In this document: positions 15,672 through 22,882 of the stretch, one piece after another
Position numbering within the stretch: the first letter of the stretch is position 1
How the letters are laid out: each line of letters begins with the position of its first letter
NCBI GenBank assembly: GCA_029262295.1
Contig: JAJCZR010000059.1
Span: 1 to 32,942, forward strand
Reading direction: 5' to 3'
Source: Deltaproteobacteria bacterium
GTDB lineage: Bacteria > Desulfobacterota_D > UBA1144 > Nemesobacterales > Nemesobacteraceae
DNA: 32,942 nucleotides
Translations under genes and position numbers: made by a program
Notes under the pieces: model-generated
Told to the model about the DNA's origin: nothing
The model's database searches: none
What the model saw: only the letters and a program-made list of their open reading frames with translations

Positions 15672-15818
15672 TGTCATACCAAATTTATTTTGGTATCCAG
15701 GATATTGACCAGAACAATAAATACATCTCAGGATTTACTAGATTGTTACAATGCTAATAATTGCTTATTACTTTTTCTTTCCGGCTATTCTGGATTCCAA
15801 ATCAAGTTTGGTATGACA
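15672..15818 (+). repeat. MITE-like interspersed repeat, copy 2
   Basis: A 147-bp element bounded by TGTCATACC and GGTATGACA. Each terminus is itself a hairpin (ATACCAAA/TTTGGTAT on the left, CCAAA/TTTGG on the right) and the two termini are inverted repeats, joined by an AT-rich core. Best preserved of the three copies; no ORF inside. Confidence 0.85.
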
Positions 15819-15824
15819 AGGATT

Positions 15825-15920
15825 AGACTCTTCGCCTTCGGCTCAGAGTGACAGCATTGCCTTTAAATACTCAGAAGTAAAAAAACGCTTCAACGTCATT
15901 CTGAGTGAAACGAAGAATCT
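15825..15920. repeat. Inverted-repeat element of the 'GTCATTCTGAG' type
   Basis: AGACTCTTCGCCTTCGGCTC with AGAGTGAC at the left is an imperfect inverted copy of GTCATTCTGAG, TGAAACGAAGAATCT at the right (15895-15920). About 40 bp of non-coding sequence separate the arms. The GTCATTCTGAG...GAAGAATCT string occurs again at 16125, so this is a second repeat family, distinct from the TGTCATACC elements that flank it. Confidence 0.65.
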
Positions 15921-15949
15921 TGCTTTTCTTCTTTATTTTATTAGTTGTA

Positions 15950-16118
15950 TGTCATGCCGGATACTGAATCAAGTTAAGCACAAGCTTAATCCGGCATCCA
16001 GGGTATTGACTGGAATTATAAACACATCTCTAAATTCACTGAATTGCTACAATACAAATATAAGCTACTAATTTTTCTTTCCCGCTACTCTGGATACCGT
16101 ATCAAGTACGGTATGACA
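15950..16118 (+). repeat. MITE-like interspersed repeat, copy 3
   Basis: 169 bp with TGTCATGCCGG at the left and ACGGTATGACA at the right. The left hairpin (GCCGGAT...ATCCGGC) is longer and more GC-rich than in copy 2, while the core (ACATCTC, TGAATTGCTACAAT, TTTTTCTTTC) clearly matches copies 1 and 2. The hairpin arms have co-varied between copies so that pairing is kept. Confidence 0.85.
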
Positions 16119-16124
16119 GGGTTG

Positions 16125-16192
16125 GTCATTCTGAGGCTTTAGCCGAAGAATCTCTCTTTTAATATTAGATTCTGAAACAAGTTCAGAATGAC
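16125..16192. repeat. Short inverted-repeat element
   Basis: GTCATTCTGA at the left and TCAGAATGAC at the right form perfect 10-bp terminal inverted repeats 68 bp apart. Inside are a GAAGAATCTC string shared with 15825-15920 and a second hairpin (ATTCTGAA/TTCAGAAT). Non-coding. Confidence 0.7.
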
Positions 16193-16499
16193 GTAGTTTA
16201 TTATTTTTCCCAATTGCCTCTTCCCGGGCTTTTAGTAATTTGGTGCTTTCGTCTTTATTTGAAATGATATTATAAATCCCCTTTAGGGATATGTCTAAAG
16301 ATTTTGGTCAGGTAATAATCCCCTACAACTAATGTAAATGTTAATAAAATTTAGTATTAAAAAAAATCAATATAATTTTTTTGGATTGGTCCTGATATAA
16401 AACAATAGTTCCAATGATAAGTATTTATATAATTGAGATGCAGTCTTATATTTTTTGTTGCCTTGAACGCTTACCATTAATTTGTTAGATTAAATAGCA
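16193..16499. other. Intergenic region, no gene seen
   Basis: About 300 bp of AT-rich sequence between the repeat island and the radical SAM gene. I find no ORF with coding character and no terminator-like hairpin; a promoter for the downstream gene must lie here but no convincing hexamer pair stands out. Confidence 0.5.
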
Positions 16500-17396
16500 A
16501 TGGTTGAATACGTTACACCTTATTTTCGCCCCCCAAGTGAGCATAAAAGCTTTATTCTTCAGGCCACAATAGGTTGCTCCCACAATAACTGCACTTACTG
16601 TGCGATGTATAGAAAAGACACCCAGAAGTTTCGTGTGCGCCCTATGGAGGAAATTAAGGGAATTATTGATAACGCAGTAAGCAGTGAATTAATAACAGAC
16701 AGGGTATTTATTGCTGATGGTAATGCCCTTGTTTTGTCAACAAATAAGCTTCTTGAGATTATGGGTTATCTAAAAAAAAGTGTTCCTGGTCTTGAGAGAA
16801 TCACGATGTATGCAAATGTGGGAGATATATTAAGAAAATCTCAGGAAGATCTTAATTTAATAAAAGAAAATGGACTTGAGATGATATATATCGGGTTTGA
16901 AAGTGGTGATGATGTGGTGCTTGAAAGAATAAAAAAAGGTGCAAATTTTGATGAGACTGTTGAAGCTTCAAAAAAACTAAAAAAAGCAGGCATTATTAAT
17001 TCTGCTATGGTTTTACTTGGAGTCGGTGGGAAAGAAAGAAGCATCGAACATGCCCATGCCACCGGAAAACTTCTTACCGAATCTGATCCTGAATATGTTG
17101 GTGCATTATCTTTACAAATAAGGGAAGGGGCTCCAATCCACCAGGAGTGGAAAGAAGGTAAGTTTGAACTGCCAGAAAAATTTCAAATGATAAAAGAGCT
17201 TGAGATTATTGTTGAAAACACAAATCTTACAAACGGATATTTCTTTTCAAATCATATATCCAACTATCTGCCAATTAAGGCAAAATTTCCAGAAGAAAAA
17301 GATAAAGTTTTAGAGCAGATACGTGAAGTACTTAAAGCAAATAATGAAGATTTGCTGCGCCCTGATTATTACAGGGATGTTGTAAATCAATACTAA
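16500..17396 (+). CDS. Radical SAM enzyme of unknown substrate
   Basis: 298 residues from ATG 16500. The iron-sulfur motif is GCSHNNCTYCAMYR near residues 24-37, i.e. Cys-x4-Cys-x2-Cys. This is the variant spacing seen in a family of uncharacterised radical SAM proteins rather than the classical Cys-x3-Cys-x2-Cys. RVFIADGNAL, MIYIGFESGDDVVLERI (the G-E/F-x-S-G barrel strand) and a later G-x-GGKERS region fit the Elp3/MiaB-like barrel. No B12-binding or TRAM domain is present. A luciferase-like oxidoreductase gene follows 21 bp downstream with its own AGGAG site, so both probably share a transcript. Substrate unknown. Confidence 0.85.
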   Translation: MVEYVTPYFRPPSEHKSFILQATIGCSHNNCTYCAMYRKDTQKFRVRPMEEIKGIIDNAVSSELITDRVFIADGNALVLSTNKLLEIMGYLKKSVPGLERITMYANVGDILRKSQEDLNLIKENGLEMIYIGFESGDDVVLERIKKGANFDETVEASKKLKKAGIINSAMVLLGVGGKERSIEHAHATGKLLTESDPEYVGALSLQIREGAPIHQEWKEGKFELPEKFQMIKELEIIVENTNLTNGYFFSNHISNYLPIKAKFPEEKDKVLEQIREVLKANNEDLLRPDYYRDVVNQY

Positions 17397-17417
17397 ATTT
17401 ACTAAGGAGTATTAAAT

Positions 17418-18353
17418 ATGAGCAGATTAGCAACAGTTTCCCCGGTTTGGGGATGCAGTTTGGATGATCTTAGATCATTGGCGCAAATTGCTGAAGATGG
17501 TGGATTCGAAGGGATTTTCTCTCCGGAGGTTCCGCCTTATAGTGCACTTACCAATGCACAGGTTTTTGCAGAGGCAACAAAAAACATGAAGGTTGGTACA
17601 TGGATTACAAATATTTATATGCGCCAGCCCGTCATAGCTGCTGCAACTTCAATGACTATTCAGGAAATAACTAATGGAAGAATGCTTCTGGGCCTGGGTG
17701 TAAGCCATAAGCCTGTTAATACCAGGTTTGGAATTGAAATGGGAGATCCTATTGAGTCTATGAGAAATTATGTCGGTGAAGTAAGATCTTTTGCCGATGG
17801 CAGTTCTGATAAGGTTTCACTAAAAAGAGATGTTCCAAAGCTTCCCGTCTACATTGCAGGCCTCACATCTGGCGCCGCAGAGCTTGCTGGAGAAGTTGCA
17901 GATGGGTTAATGCCATATATGTGCCCTCCAAAATACCTTGGCACACTAAAATCAGAAGTTGCAGAAGGGGCACAAAAGGCAGGAAGAGACTCTTCAGAGA
18001 TAGAGATTACAAGTGGCATACCTTCTTTTATATCAGATGATGAGTCTGCCGCTATTGAGGCAGCAAAAAGAGGGATCTCCGGTTATGCAAGGCTTCCTTT
18101 TTATCAAAGGCTTATTGAGAATATAGGCTATGGTGATGTAGTTCAAAAAATAAAAGATGGCGCAAACCCTGCTGAGGCTATAACAGATGAAATGGTAAAT
18201 GATATAGCACTTGCGGGAAGCCCTTCAAAATGTAAGGAAAAACTCCAGGAACATTATGAAGCCGGTGTTGATCTTGCAATCATAGTTCCGGGGGCAGTTG
18301 GGAAACAGAGTAATGTAGAAGTAATGGAAAATACTGTAAAAGCTTATTCGTAA
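17418..18353 (+). CDS. LLM-class (luciferase-like) flavin/F420-dependent oxidoreductase
   Basis: 311 residues beginning at ATG 17418, after AAGGAG. It shows the bacterial-luciferase-like TIM-barrel pattern: LAQIAEDGGFEGIFSPE near the N-terminus, MKVGTWITNIYMRQPVIAAA, the strongly conserved NGRMLLGLGVSHKP, LPVYIAGLTSGAAELAGEVADG and, at the end, GSPSKCKEKLQEHYEAGVDL. These are shared by F420- and FMN-dependent members. Which cofactor is used cannot be decided, and no F420 biosynthesis gene is in the window. It pairs with the radical SAM gene and is followed by a strong terminator, so this two-gene unit may modify the same unknown compound. Confidence 0.9.
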   Translation: MSRLATVSPVWGCSLDDLRSLAQIAEDGGFEGIFSPEVPPYSALTNAQVFAEATKNMKVGTWITNIYMRQPVIAAATSMTIQEITNGRMLLGLGVSHKPVNTRFGIEMGDPIESMRNYVGEVRSFADGSSDKVSLKRDVPKLPVYIAGLTSGAAELAGEVADGLMPYMCPPKYLGTLKSEVAEGAQKAGRDSSEIEITSGIPSFISDDESAAIEAAKRGISGYARLPFYQRLIENIGYGDVVQKIKDGANPAEAITDEMVNDIALAGSPSKCKEKLQEHYEAGVDLAIIVPGAVGKQSNVEVMENTVKAYS

Positions 18354-18378
18354 TAAAAAGTAATTAAACATTCAAAAT

Positions 18379-18408
18379 AAAAAGGGGGGTCATATGGCTC
18401 CCTTTTTG
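18379..18408 (+). terminator. Intrinsic terminator
   Basis: AAAAGGG pairs with CCCTTTT (18402 region) with additional G pairs, followed by a T-run. It ends the radical SAM/luciferase-like unit. Confidence 0.75.
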
Positions 18409-18524
18409 TTGTTGTTTTATAACTAAATTATATATATGCCAATAATTTTCAACATAAATATAACTTGAATCTTTCCTTTTCTTCACATACTCTTAACATA
18501 ACTAACTTATTTGGAGGTTTTACA

Positions 18525-19010
18525 ATGAAATACTTTAATTTACTACCTATTTTAGGCCTGTTGTTTTTCTTAGCAGCATGCCCACCCCAAGGAGATGATC
18601 CATCAGGGGAAAGCCTTTCTGAAAAGGCTGGAGAAGCAATGGAAGGACTTGAAGAGAAGCTTGGTGAAGCTGCTGATTCTATTGAAGATGCTGCAAAAGA
18701 TGCAACTGAAACAATTAAAGATGCCACAGGTGAAGCAGTGGATGATATTCAGGATGCTACAAAAGAAGTGGCAGAAGATGCTGAAAATGCTGCGGATGAA
18801 GCTGGCGAAATGATGAAAGATAAGATGAATGATGCTGGCGATGCTATGAAGAAAGATGGCGAAATGATGAAAGATAAGATGGATGATACTGGTGACGCTA
18901 TGAAAGAAGATGGCGAAATGATGAAAGATAAGATGGAAGATACTGGTGACGCTATGAAGAAAGATAGCGAGATGATGAAAGATAAGATGGAAGATACAGA
19001 AAACCAGTAA
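18525..19010 (+). CDS. Lipoprotein with tandem 18-residue amphipathic repeats
   Basis: 161 residues from ATG 18525. This start is preferred over an upstream ATG at 18465 because of GGAGGTTT just before it and because it yields a proper signal peptide. MKYFNLLPILGLLFFLAACP is a lipoprotein signal with lipobox LAAC. The mature part is almost pure Ala/Glu/Asp/Lys/Met and predicted continuous amphipathic helix. The first half is Ala-rich (GEAADSIEDAAKDATETIKD), resembling LEA or apolipoprotein-like helices. The second half is 3.7 copies of an 18-residue unit, GEMMKDKMxDTGDAMKKD. It is probably anchored in the outer or inner membrane by lipidation; function unknown. Possible roles are stress or surface helical filament, both inference. 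It ends before a strong terminator. Confidence 0.85.
   Translation: MKYFNLLPILGLLFFLAACPPQGDDPSGESLSEKAGEAMEGLEEKLGEAADSIEDAAKDATETIKDATGEAVDDIQDATKEVAEDAENAADEAGEMMKDKMNDAGDAMKKDGEMMKDKMDDTGDAMKEDGEMMKDKMEDTGDAMKKDSEMMKDKMEDTENQ
18804..19007 (+). repeat. 54-bp in-frame tandem repeat
   Basis: Units begin at 18804, 18858, 18912 and 18966 (last incomplete), each starting with GGCGAAATGATGAAAGATAA or a one-base variant. Nucleotide identity is high, so copy number may vary between strains and change lipoprotein length without a frameshift. Confidence 0.9.
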
Positions 19011-19043
19011 AATTTGTTAAAAACAATTAAACCTTAAATTTAC

Positions 19044-19080
19044 AAAAACCTTCTCCATTCTATCTGGGGAAGGTTTTTTT
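19044..19080 (+). terminator. Intrinsic terminator
   Basis: CCTTCTCC (19049-19056) pairs with GGGGAAGG (19066-19073, one G-T pair), extended by flanking A/T pairing and a run of seven T residues. It separates the lipoprotein from nuoM. Confidence 0.85.
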
Positions 19081-19174
19081 ATATTCATAGATATTAACTT
19101 TGATAGAGCCTTGAGAACAATAATTTCTATAGTATATTTACTCCAACTTTATTTCAGTTCCGAAAGGCCGTCAT

Positions 19175-20734
19175 TTGTATAACAACATATTATCAATATT
19201 AATATTTCTTCCCCTTGCAGGAATTTTGCTCCTTGTAGCACTTCCATATATATCCAAAAACTCTGATAAACATCTAAAACTTGCAGCTTTTTTTATTACA
19301 CTTGTTGAGTTTGTTATCTCAATTCCAATATTTTTTCTATTTAATAAAAACAGCGCCGGTATTCAGTTTGAAGAGGCAGTTAAATGGTTTCCTGATATTG
19401 GAATTTCTTATCATTTAGGACTAGATGGAATAAGTCTCCTCCTTGTGCTTCTAACAACATTTATGTTTCCCATAACAGTTTTATGCTCATGGAATGCTAT
19501 TGATAAAGGTCTTAAAGTGTTTTTGGCAATGATACTGTTTCTTGAATCTGCACTTATCGGAACATTTGTGGCGCTTGATATGATCTTGTTTTTTATTTTC
19601 TGGGAAGCAGTGCTTATACCAATGTATTTCATTATTGGTATCTGGGGTACTTCAAGGCGAATTTATGCGGCAATAAAGTTTTTTATTTACACGGCTTTTG
19701 GAAGCGGGCTCATGTTAATTGCGATAATGTACCTTTATTTTGCCCATATAAGCCAGTTTGGTACACCGTCAATGGATATATTTGATCTTTATAAGGTTAG
19801 TTTGCCTTTTGATGGTATCCTGAGCCCTCAGGGGCTTTGCTTTTTGGCATTTTTTCTGGCTTTTGCTATTAAAGTTCCTATGTTTCCATTTCATACATGG
19901 CTTCCCGATGCCCACGTGGAAGCGCCAACCCCGGGCAGTGTAATACTTGCAGCTGTTTTGCTGAAAATGGGGACCTATGGTTTTATCAGGTTTTTAATCC
20001 CTTATTTTCCTGAGGCAACTCAATCCTACCTTGGAGTGCTTATAGTTATTTCTCTTATAGGAATCATTTATGGGGCAATGGTTGCATTTGTGCAAAAAGA
20101 CCTTAAAAAACTTGTTGCCTACTCAAGTGTGAGCCATATGGGGCTTATAATGCTTGGAATATTTGTTTTCAATATTCAGGGTTTGGAAGGTGGAATCTAT
20201 CAGATGATTGGGCATGGCCTTTCCACTGGCGCACTTTTTATACTTGTTGGAATGATTTATGAAAGGCGGCATACAAAAATGATCTCTGAGTTTGGTGGTA
20301 TATCAAAAGTGATGCCTGTGTTTGCAACCCTTTTTATGATTGCAATGCTATCTTCAATAGGGCTTCCCCTTTTAAATGGTTTTGTTGGTGAATTTTTAGT
20401 TCTGCTTGGGGCGTTCAAGCTAAATTACTGGTATGCAGTAATAGGCGCAACAGGCCTGATCCTGGGTGCTGTTTATATGCTCTGGGCTTATCAAAGGGTA
20501 ATGTTTGGAAAGCTTGATAAAGTAGCGAATCAAGAACTGAAAGACCTTAATTTCAGGGAAATCGGACTTGTAATTCCACTTATAATTATGATGTTTGTCA
20601 TGGGAATTTATCCCAAACCCTTTATCTCAAGAATTGAACCTACCGTAAAAGAAATAATAAGTAGAACTGAAAATAAAATCAGTTATTCATATAAAGAAGT
20701 TTCCAGGGAACTAACTCCACCATCCCAAAATTAG
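19175..20734 (+). CDS. nuoM: NADH-quinone oxidoreductase chain M (proton-pumping subunit)
   Basis: 519 residues, the expected length, from a TTG start preceded by GAAAGG. Highly hydrophobic with about 14 membrane helices. Characteristic NuoM/MrpD features: GLDGISLLLVLLTTFMFPIT, FFIFWEAVLIPMYFIIGIWG (conserved Glu of helix 5), FLAFAIKVPMFPFHTWLPDA followed by HVEAPTPGSV, and KDLKKLVAYSSVSHMG. It would form one of the antiporter-like proton channels of complex I. Remarkably no other nuo gene accompanies it: upstream is a lipoprotein and downstream the pterin genes. It may be a duplicated or relocated M subunit, or part of a different antiporter complex. A promoter is not obvious in the 95 bp after the previous terminator. 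Confidence 0.92.
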   Translation: MYNNILSILIFLPLAGILLLVALPYISKNSDKHLKLAAFFITLVEFVISIPIFFLFNKNSAGIQFEEAVKWFPDIGISYHLGLDGISLLLVLLTTFMFPITVLCSWNAIDKGLKVFLAMILFLESALIGTFVALDMILFFIFWEAVLIPMYFIIGIWGTSRRIYAAIKFFIYTAFGSGLMLIAIMYLYFAHISQFGTPSMDIFDLYKVSLPFDGILSPQGLCFLAFFLAFAIKVPMFPFHTWLPDAHVEAPTPGSVILAAVLLKMGTYGFIRFLIPYFPEATQSYLGVLIVISLIGIIYGAMVAFVQKDLKKLVAYSSVSHMGLIMLGIFVFNIQGLEGGIYQMIGHGLSTGALFILVGMIYERRHTKMISEFGGISKVMPVFATLFMIAMLSSIGLPLLNGFVGEFLVLLGAFKLNYWYAVIGATGLILGAVYMLWAYQRVMFGKLDKVANQELKDLNFREIGLVIPLIIMMFVMGIYPKPFISRIEPTVKEIISRTENKISYSYKEVSRELTPPSQN

Positions 20735-20777
20735 TCTTTTCTTTTAATTTTATTTATCATTTATTCTGGTTTTAGCC

Positions 20778-21200
20778 ATGTCTTTTAAAAAACTGATAAC
20801 AAAAAGAGTTGAGTTTGCAGCTTCACACAGATACTGGAATTCAGAACTAAGCGAAAAAGAAAATTTTGATCTGTTTGGAAAATCCAGTAATGAAAGTGGG
20901 CACGGGCACAACTTCACACTTGAAGTAACGGTGACGGGAGATATTGATAGCAAAACCGGGATGATAATCAATCTTTTTGATCTAAAGAAAATTACAAATG
21001 AAGTATTAGCAGAGTTTGACCATAAAAACCTGAATAAAGATACAACCTACTTTAAAGACGAAATTCCCACGCCAGAGAATATTTGTAAAGTTTTATGGAA
21101 TCTTCTTGACCAAAAAATATCTCAAAATAAAAAATGCACTTTATATAAAGTGCGGCTTTATGAAACTGAAGATCTTTATGTGGATTACTGGAGGGACTAA
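20778..21200 (+). CDS. 6-pyruvoyl-tetrahydropterin synthase homologue A, catalytic Cys replaced by Ser
   Basis: 140 residues of the PTPS/QueD fold, which converts 7,8-dihydroneopterin triphosphate. Zinc ligands are present: His17 in AASHRYW, His42 and His44 in GHGHNF. Asp81-His82 in EFDHKNLN matches the catalytic Asp-His pair of animal PTPS, and PTPENI and YETED keep the pterin-binding Glu. The sequence is close to animal PTPS throughout (GMIINLFDLKK). However, the nucleophilic/acid Cys of the K-C-N-N motif is Ser36 here (FGKSSNESGHGHN). The QueD pattern C-x3-H-G-H is also absent. Two bases separate its stop from the ATT start proposed for its tandem paralogue. On its own this subunit should be impaired. 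Confidence 0.9.
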   Translation: MSFKKLITKRVEFAASHRYWNSELSEKENFDLFGKSSNESGHGHNFTLEVTVTGDIDSKTGMIINLFDLKKITNEVLAEFDHKNLNKDTTYFKDEIPTPENICKVLWNLLDQKISQNKKCTLYKVRLYETEDLYVDYWRD

Positions 21201-21205
21201 AAATT
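21190..21205 (+). promoter_or_regulatory. Ribosome-binding site and ATT start codon of paralogue B
   Basis: GGAGGG at 21190-21195 lies 7 bases before ATT 21203. Between the in-frame TGA at 21167 and the first conserved residues there is no ATG, GTG or TTG. With ATT as start, the zinc His, Cys and second His pair fall at residues 17, 36, 42 and 44, identical to paralogue A. Confidence 0.65.
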
Positions 21206-21622
21206 AGCGAACACTTCTGTGTTACCAGAAAGTTCAGTTTTCAGGCGAGCCACAGGCTTTATATTGAAGGGCTTTCTCGTGAAGAAAACTTTAATATATT
21301 CGACAGATGCTCTAACTTAGAAGGACATGGTCATGATTATGTGGTTGAGTTAAGACTTAAAAACAAAGTTAATCACAACTCCGAAATGGTTGTTAACCAT
21401 CTTGAGTTAGAAAATATTGGAAAAAGAATAATTGAAGAATTTGATTACCACCGGATTGATAAAGATATAGATTATTTTAAAGATAATCAGTCGACAGTGG
21501 AGAACATAGGAGTTTATCTATGGGATGAATTCAGGCAGGTGTATGGAGAAAAAGTTCACTATATTAAAGTTTGGGAAAATAAAAGAAGCTATTTTGAATA
21601 TTTTGAGGAGAAGCAAAGATGA
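21203..21622 (+). CDS. 6-pyruvoyl-tetrahydropterin synthase homologue B, catalytic His replaced by Tyr
   Basis: 139 residues when started at ATT 21203; any standard start would only occur much further in (GTG 21341) and delete the zinc site. It aligns with paralogue A without gaps over the active-site region. Zinc His17 (QASHRLY), His42 and His44 (EGHGHDY) and the catalytic Cys36 (FDRCSNLEG) are present. The catalytic Asp-His pair is instead Asp81-Tyr82, with a His at 83 (EEFDYHRID). STVENI and VWENKR keep the Glu positions. Thus it retains exactly the residue missing in paralogue A and lacks the one A has. Its stop overlaps the folE ATG (ATGA), so A, B and folE are translationally coupled. 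Confidence 0.88.
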   Translation: MSEHFCVTRKFSFQASHRLYIEGLSREENFNIFDRCSNLEGHGHDYVVELRLKNKVNHNSEMVVNHLELENIGKRIIEEFDYHRIDKDIDYFKDNQSTVENIGVYLWDEFRQVYGEKVHYIKVWENKRSYFEYFEEKQR

Positions 21623-22167
21623 GTATGGAAGATGCTGTTAAGAAAATTATTGAAGAGATTGGAGAGGATCCGGATAGGGAAGGGCTTGCAAAGACACCTT
21701 ACAGGGTCAATAAAATGTATAAGGAACTTACCGCTGGATATAACCAGACACCTGAGGAAGTGATAAATGATGCAGTTTTTAACATTAAGTATGATGAAAT
21801 GGTGGTTGTGAGGGATATTGAGTATTACAGCCTTTGTGAACATCACATGCTCCCTTTTTTTGGAAAGTGCAATATAGCATATATACCAAATGGAAAAATA
21901 GTGGGGCTTAGTAAGCTTCCACGAATTGTTGAAGTGTTTTCAAGAAGGCTTCAGGTGCAGGAAAGAATGACTGTGCAGATTGCAGATTTTATAAATAACT
22001 CTCTTGAACCACTCGGTGTGGCTGTAGTGGTAAGGGGTTATCATTTGTGTATGGCAATGAGAGGCGTGAAAAAAGCTGAAGCAAGTATGATGACAAGTTC
22101 AATGCTAGGCACTTTCAGAAGGGATGAAAGGACAAGAGCAGAGTTTCTGAGTTTAATTAACCAGTAA
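21619..22167 (+). CDS. folE: GTP cyclohydrolase I
   Basis: 182 residues, typical length. Converts GTP to 7,8-dihydroneopterin triphosphate, the first step of folate, biopterin and deazapurine pathways. Zinc ligands Cys and His lie in [13 protein letters not shown] and the third ligand Cys in [31 protein letters not shown] near the N-terminus and [20 protein letters not shown] are classic FolE I signatures. The start ATG overlaps the previous stop by four bases. It supplies the substrate for the two PTPS paralogues directly upstream. No second-type (FolE2) gene is nearby. Confidence 0.97.
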   Translation: MSMEDAVKKIIEEIGEDPDREGLAKTPYRVNKMYKELTAGYNQTPEEVINDAVFNIKYDEMVVVRDIEYYSLCEHHMLPFFGKCNIAYIPNGKIVGLSKLPRIVEVFSRRLQVQERMTVQIADFINNSLEPLGVAVVVRGYHLCMAMRGVKKAEASMMTSSMLGTFRRDERTRAEFLSLINQ

Positions 22168-22169
22168 AT

Positions 22170-22874
22170 ATGAAAGAAAAAGTTGTAGTAATAACAGGTG
22201 CAAGCAGGGGAATAGGAAAGGCAACGGCAATTGAGTTTGCAAAGGAAGGTTGCTTTCTTGCCCTTTGTTGTAAAAGTAAAGAAAGTAAAAGTAAGCTTCA
22301 GGAAATACTTTCAGAGTTTACCAAAAATTTTATTATTAAAGACTTTGATATTAGTTCAGATACCGGTGTGAAAAATTTTGTTGACGAGATAATTTCAAAA
22401 AAAAACAGAATTGATGTCCTGATAAATAACGCAGGAGTAGTGCATATAGGAAGAGTGGAAGATACTTCTAGTGAAGTTTGGGATGAAGTGATGGCAGTAA
22501 ATCTTAAAGGTACTTTTTTGATGTCGAAATATTGCCTTCCACATATCCCACAAGGTGGGCAAATCATTAATGTCGGCTCGAATGCGTCCAAAACAGGTTT
22601 TCCTGGCTGGGCCGCTTATTGTGCCTCAAAATTTGGGGTTTTAGGTTTTACACGTTCTTTAAGGGAAGAAGTTAGAAGCAGGGGAATAAAAGTTTCTTCA
22701 GTGCTCCCCGGGCCAACCAAAACAGATATATGGGACAAGCTTGATGGTGACTGGAATAAAGATAAAATGATGTCTCCCGATACAACTGCAAAGGTTATAC
22801 TTTCAGTTGTAAAACAACCTCCAGGTGCTAATATTGATGAAGTTGAAATTGTGCCTTCTGGCGGAAAATTATAA
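22170..22874 (+). CDS. Short-chain dehydrogenase, candidate pterin (sepiapterin-type) reductase
   Basis: 234 residues of the classical SDR family. It has the cofactor motif TGASRGIG near residue 10 and NNAG at about 88-91. The catalytic Ser is in INVGSNASKTG and the Tyr-Lys pair in YCASK, with PGPTKT after it. No acidic residue typical of NAD-specific enzymes is obvious at the end of strand 2 (CCKSKES), which favours NADP(H). Starting 2 bp after folE, it belongs to the operon. In animals the step after PTPS is a short-chain dehydrogenase (sepiapterin reductase), so context makes it the obvious candidate for reducing 6-pyruvoyl-tetrahydropterin. Substrate assignment is inference; FabG-like or other SDR roles are not excluded. 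Confidence 0.85.
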   Translation: MKEKVVVITGASRGIGKATAIEFAKEGCFLALCCKSKESKSKLQEILSEFTKNFIIKDFDISSDTGVKNFVDEIISKKNRIDVLINNAGVVHIGRVEDTSSEVWDEVMAVNLKGTFLMSKYCLPHIPQGGQIINVGSNASKTGFPGWAAYCASKFGVLGFTRSLREEVRSRGIKVSSVLPGPTKTDIWDKLDGDWNKDKMMSPDTTAKVILSVVKQPPGANIDEVEIVPSGGKL

Positions 22875-22882
22875 AAACCAAA

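Noticed and set aside
15672-16192. CRISPR array
   Set aside because: Repeats are palindromic, differ in length and alternate between two families; there are no regular spacers and no cas genes.
18465-18524. Upstream ATG for the repeat lipoprotein
   Set aside because: It would bury the signal peptide; GGAGG and the lipobox distance favour ATG 18525.
20778-21622. Calling both PTPS homologues queD
   Set aside because: Neither shows the C-x3-H-G-H motif of QueD, there are no other queuosine genes adjacent, and folE plus an SDR are. A deazapurine role cannot be fully excluded, so no symbol was given.
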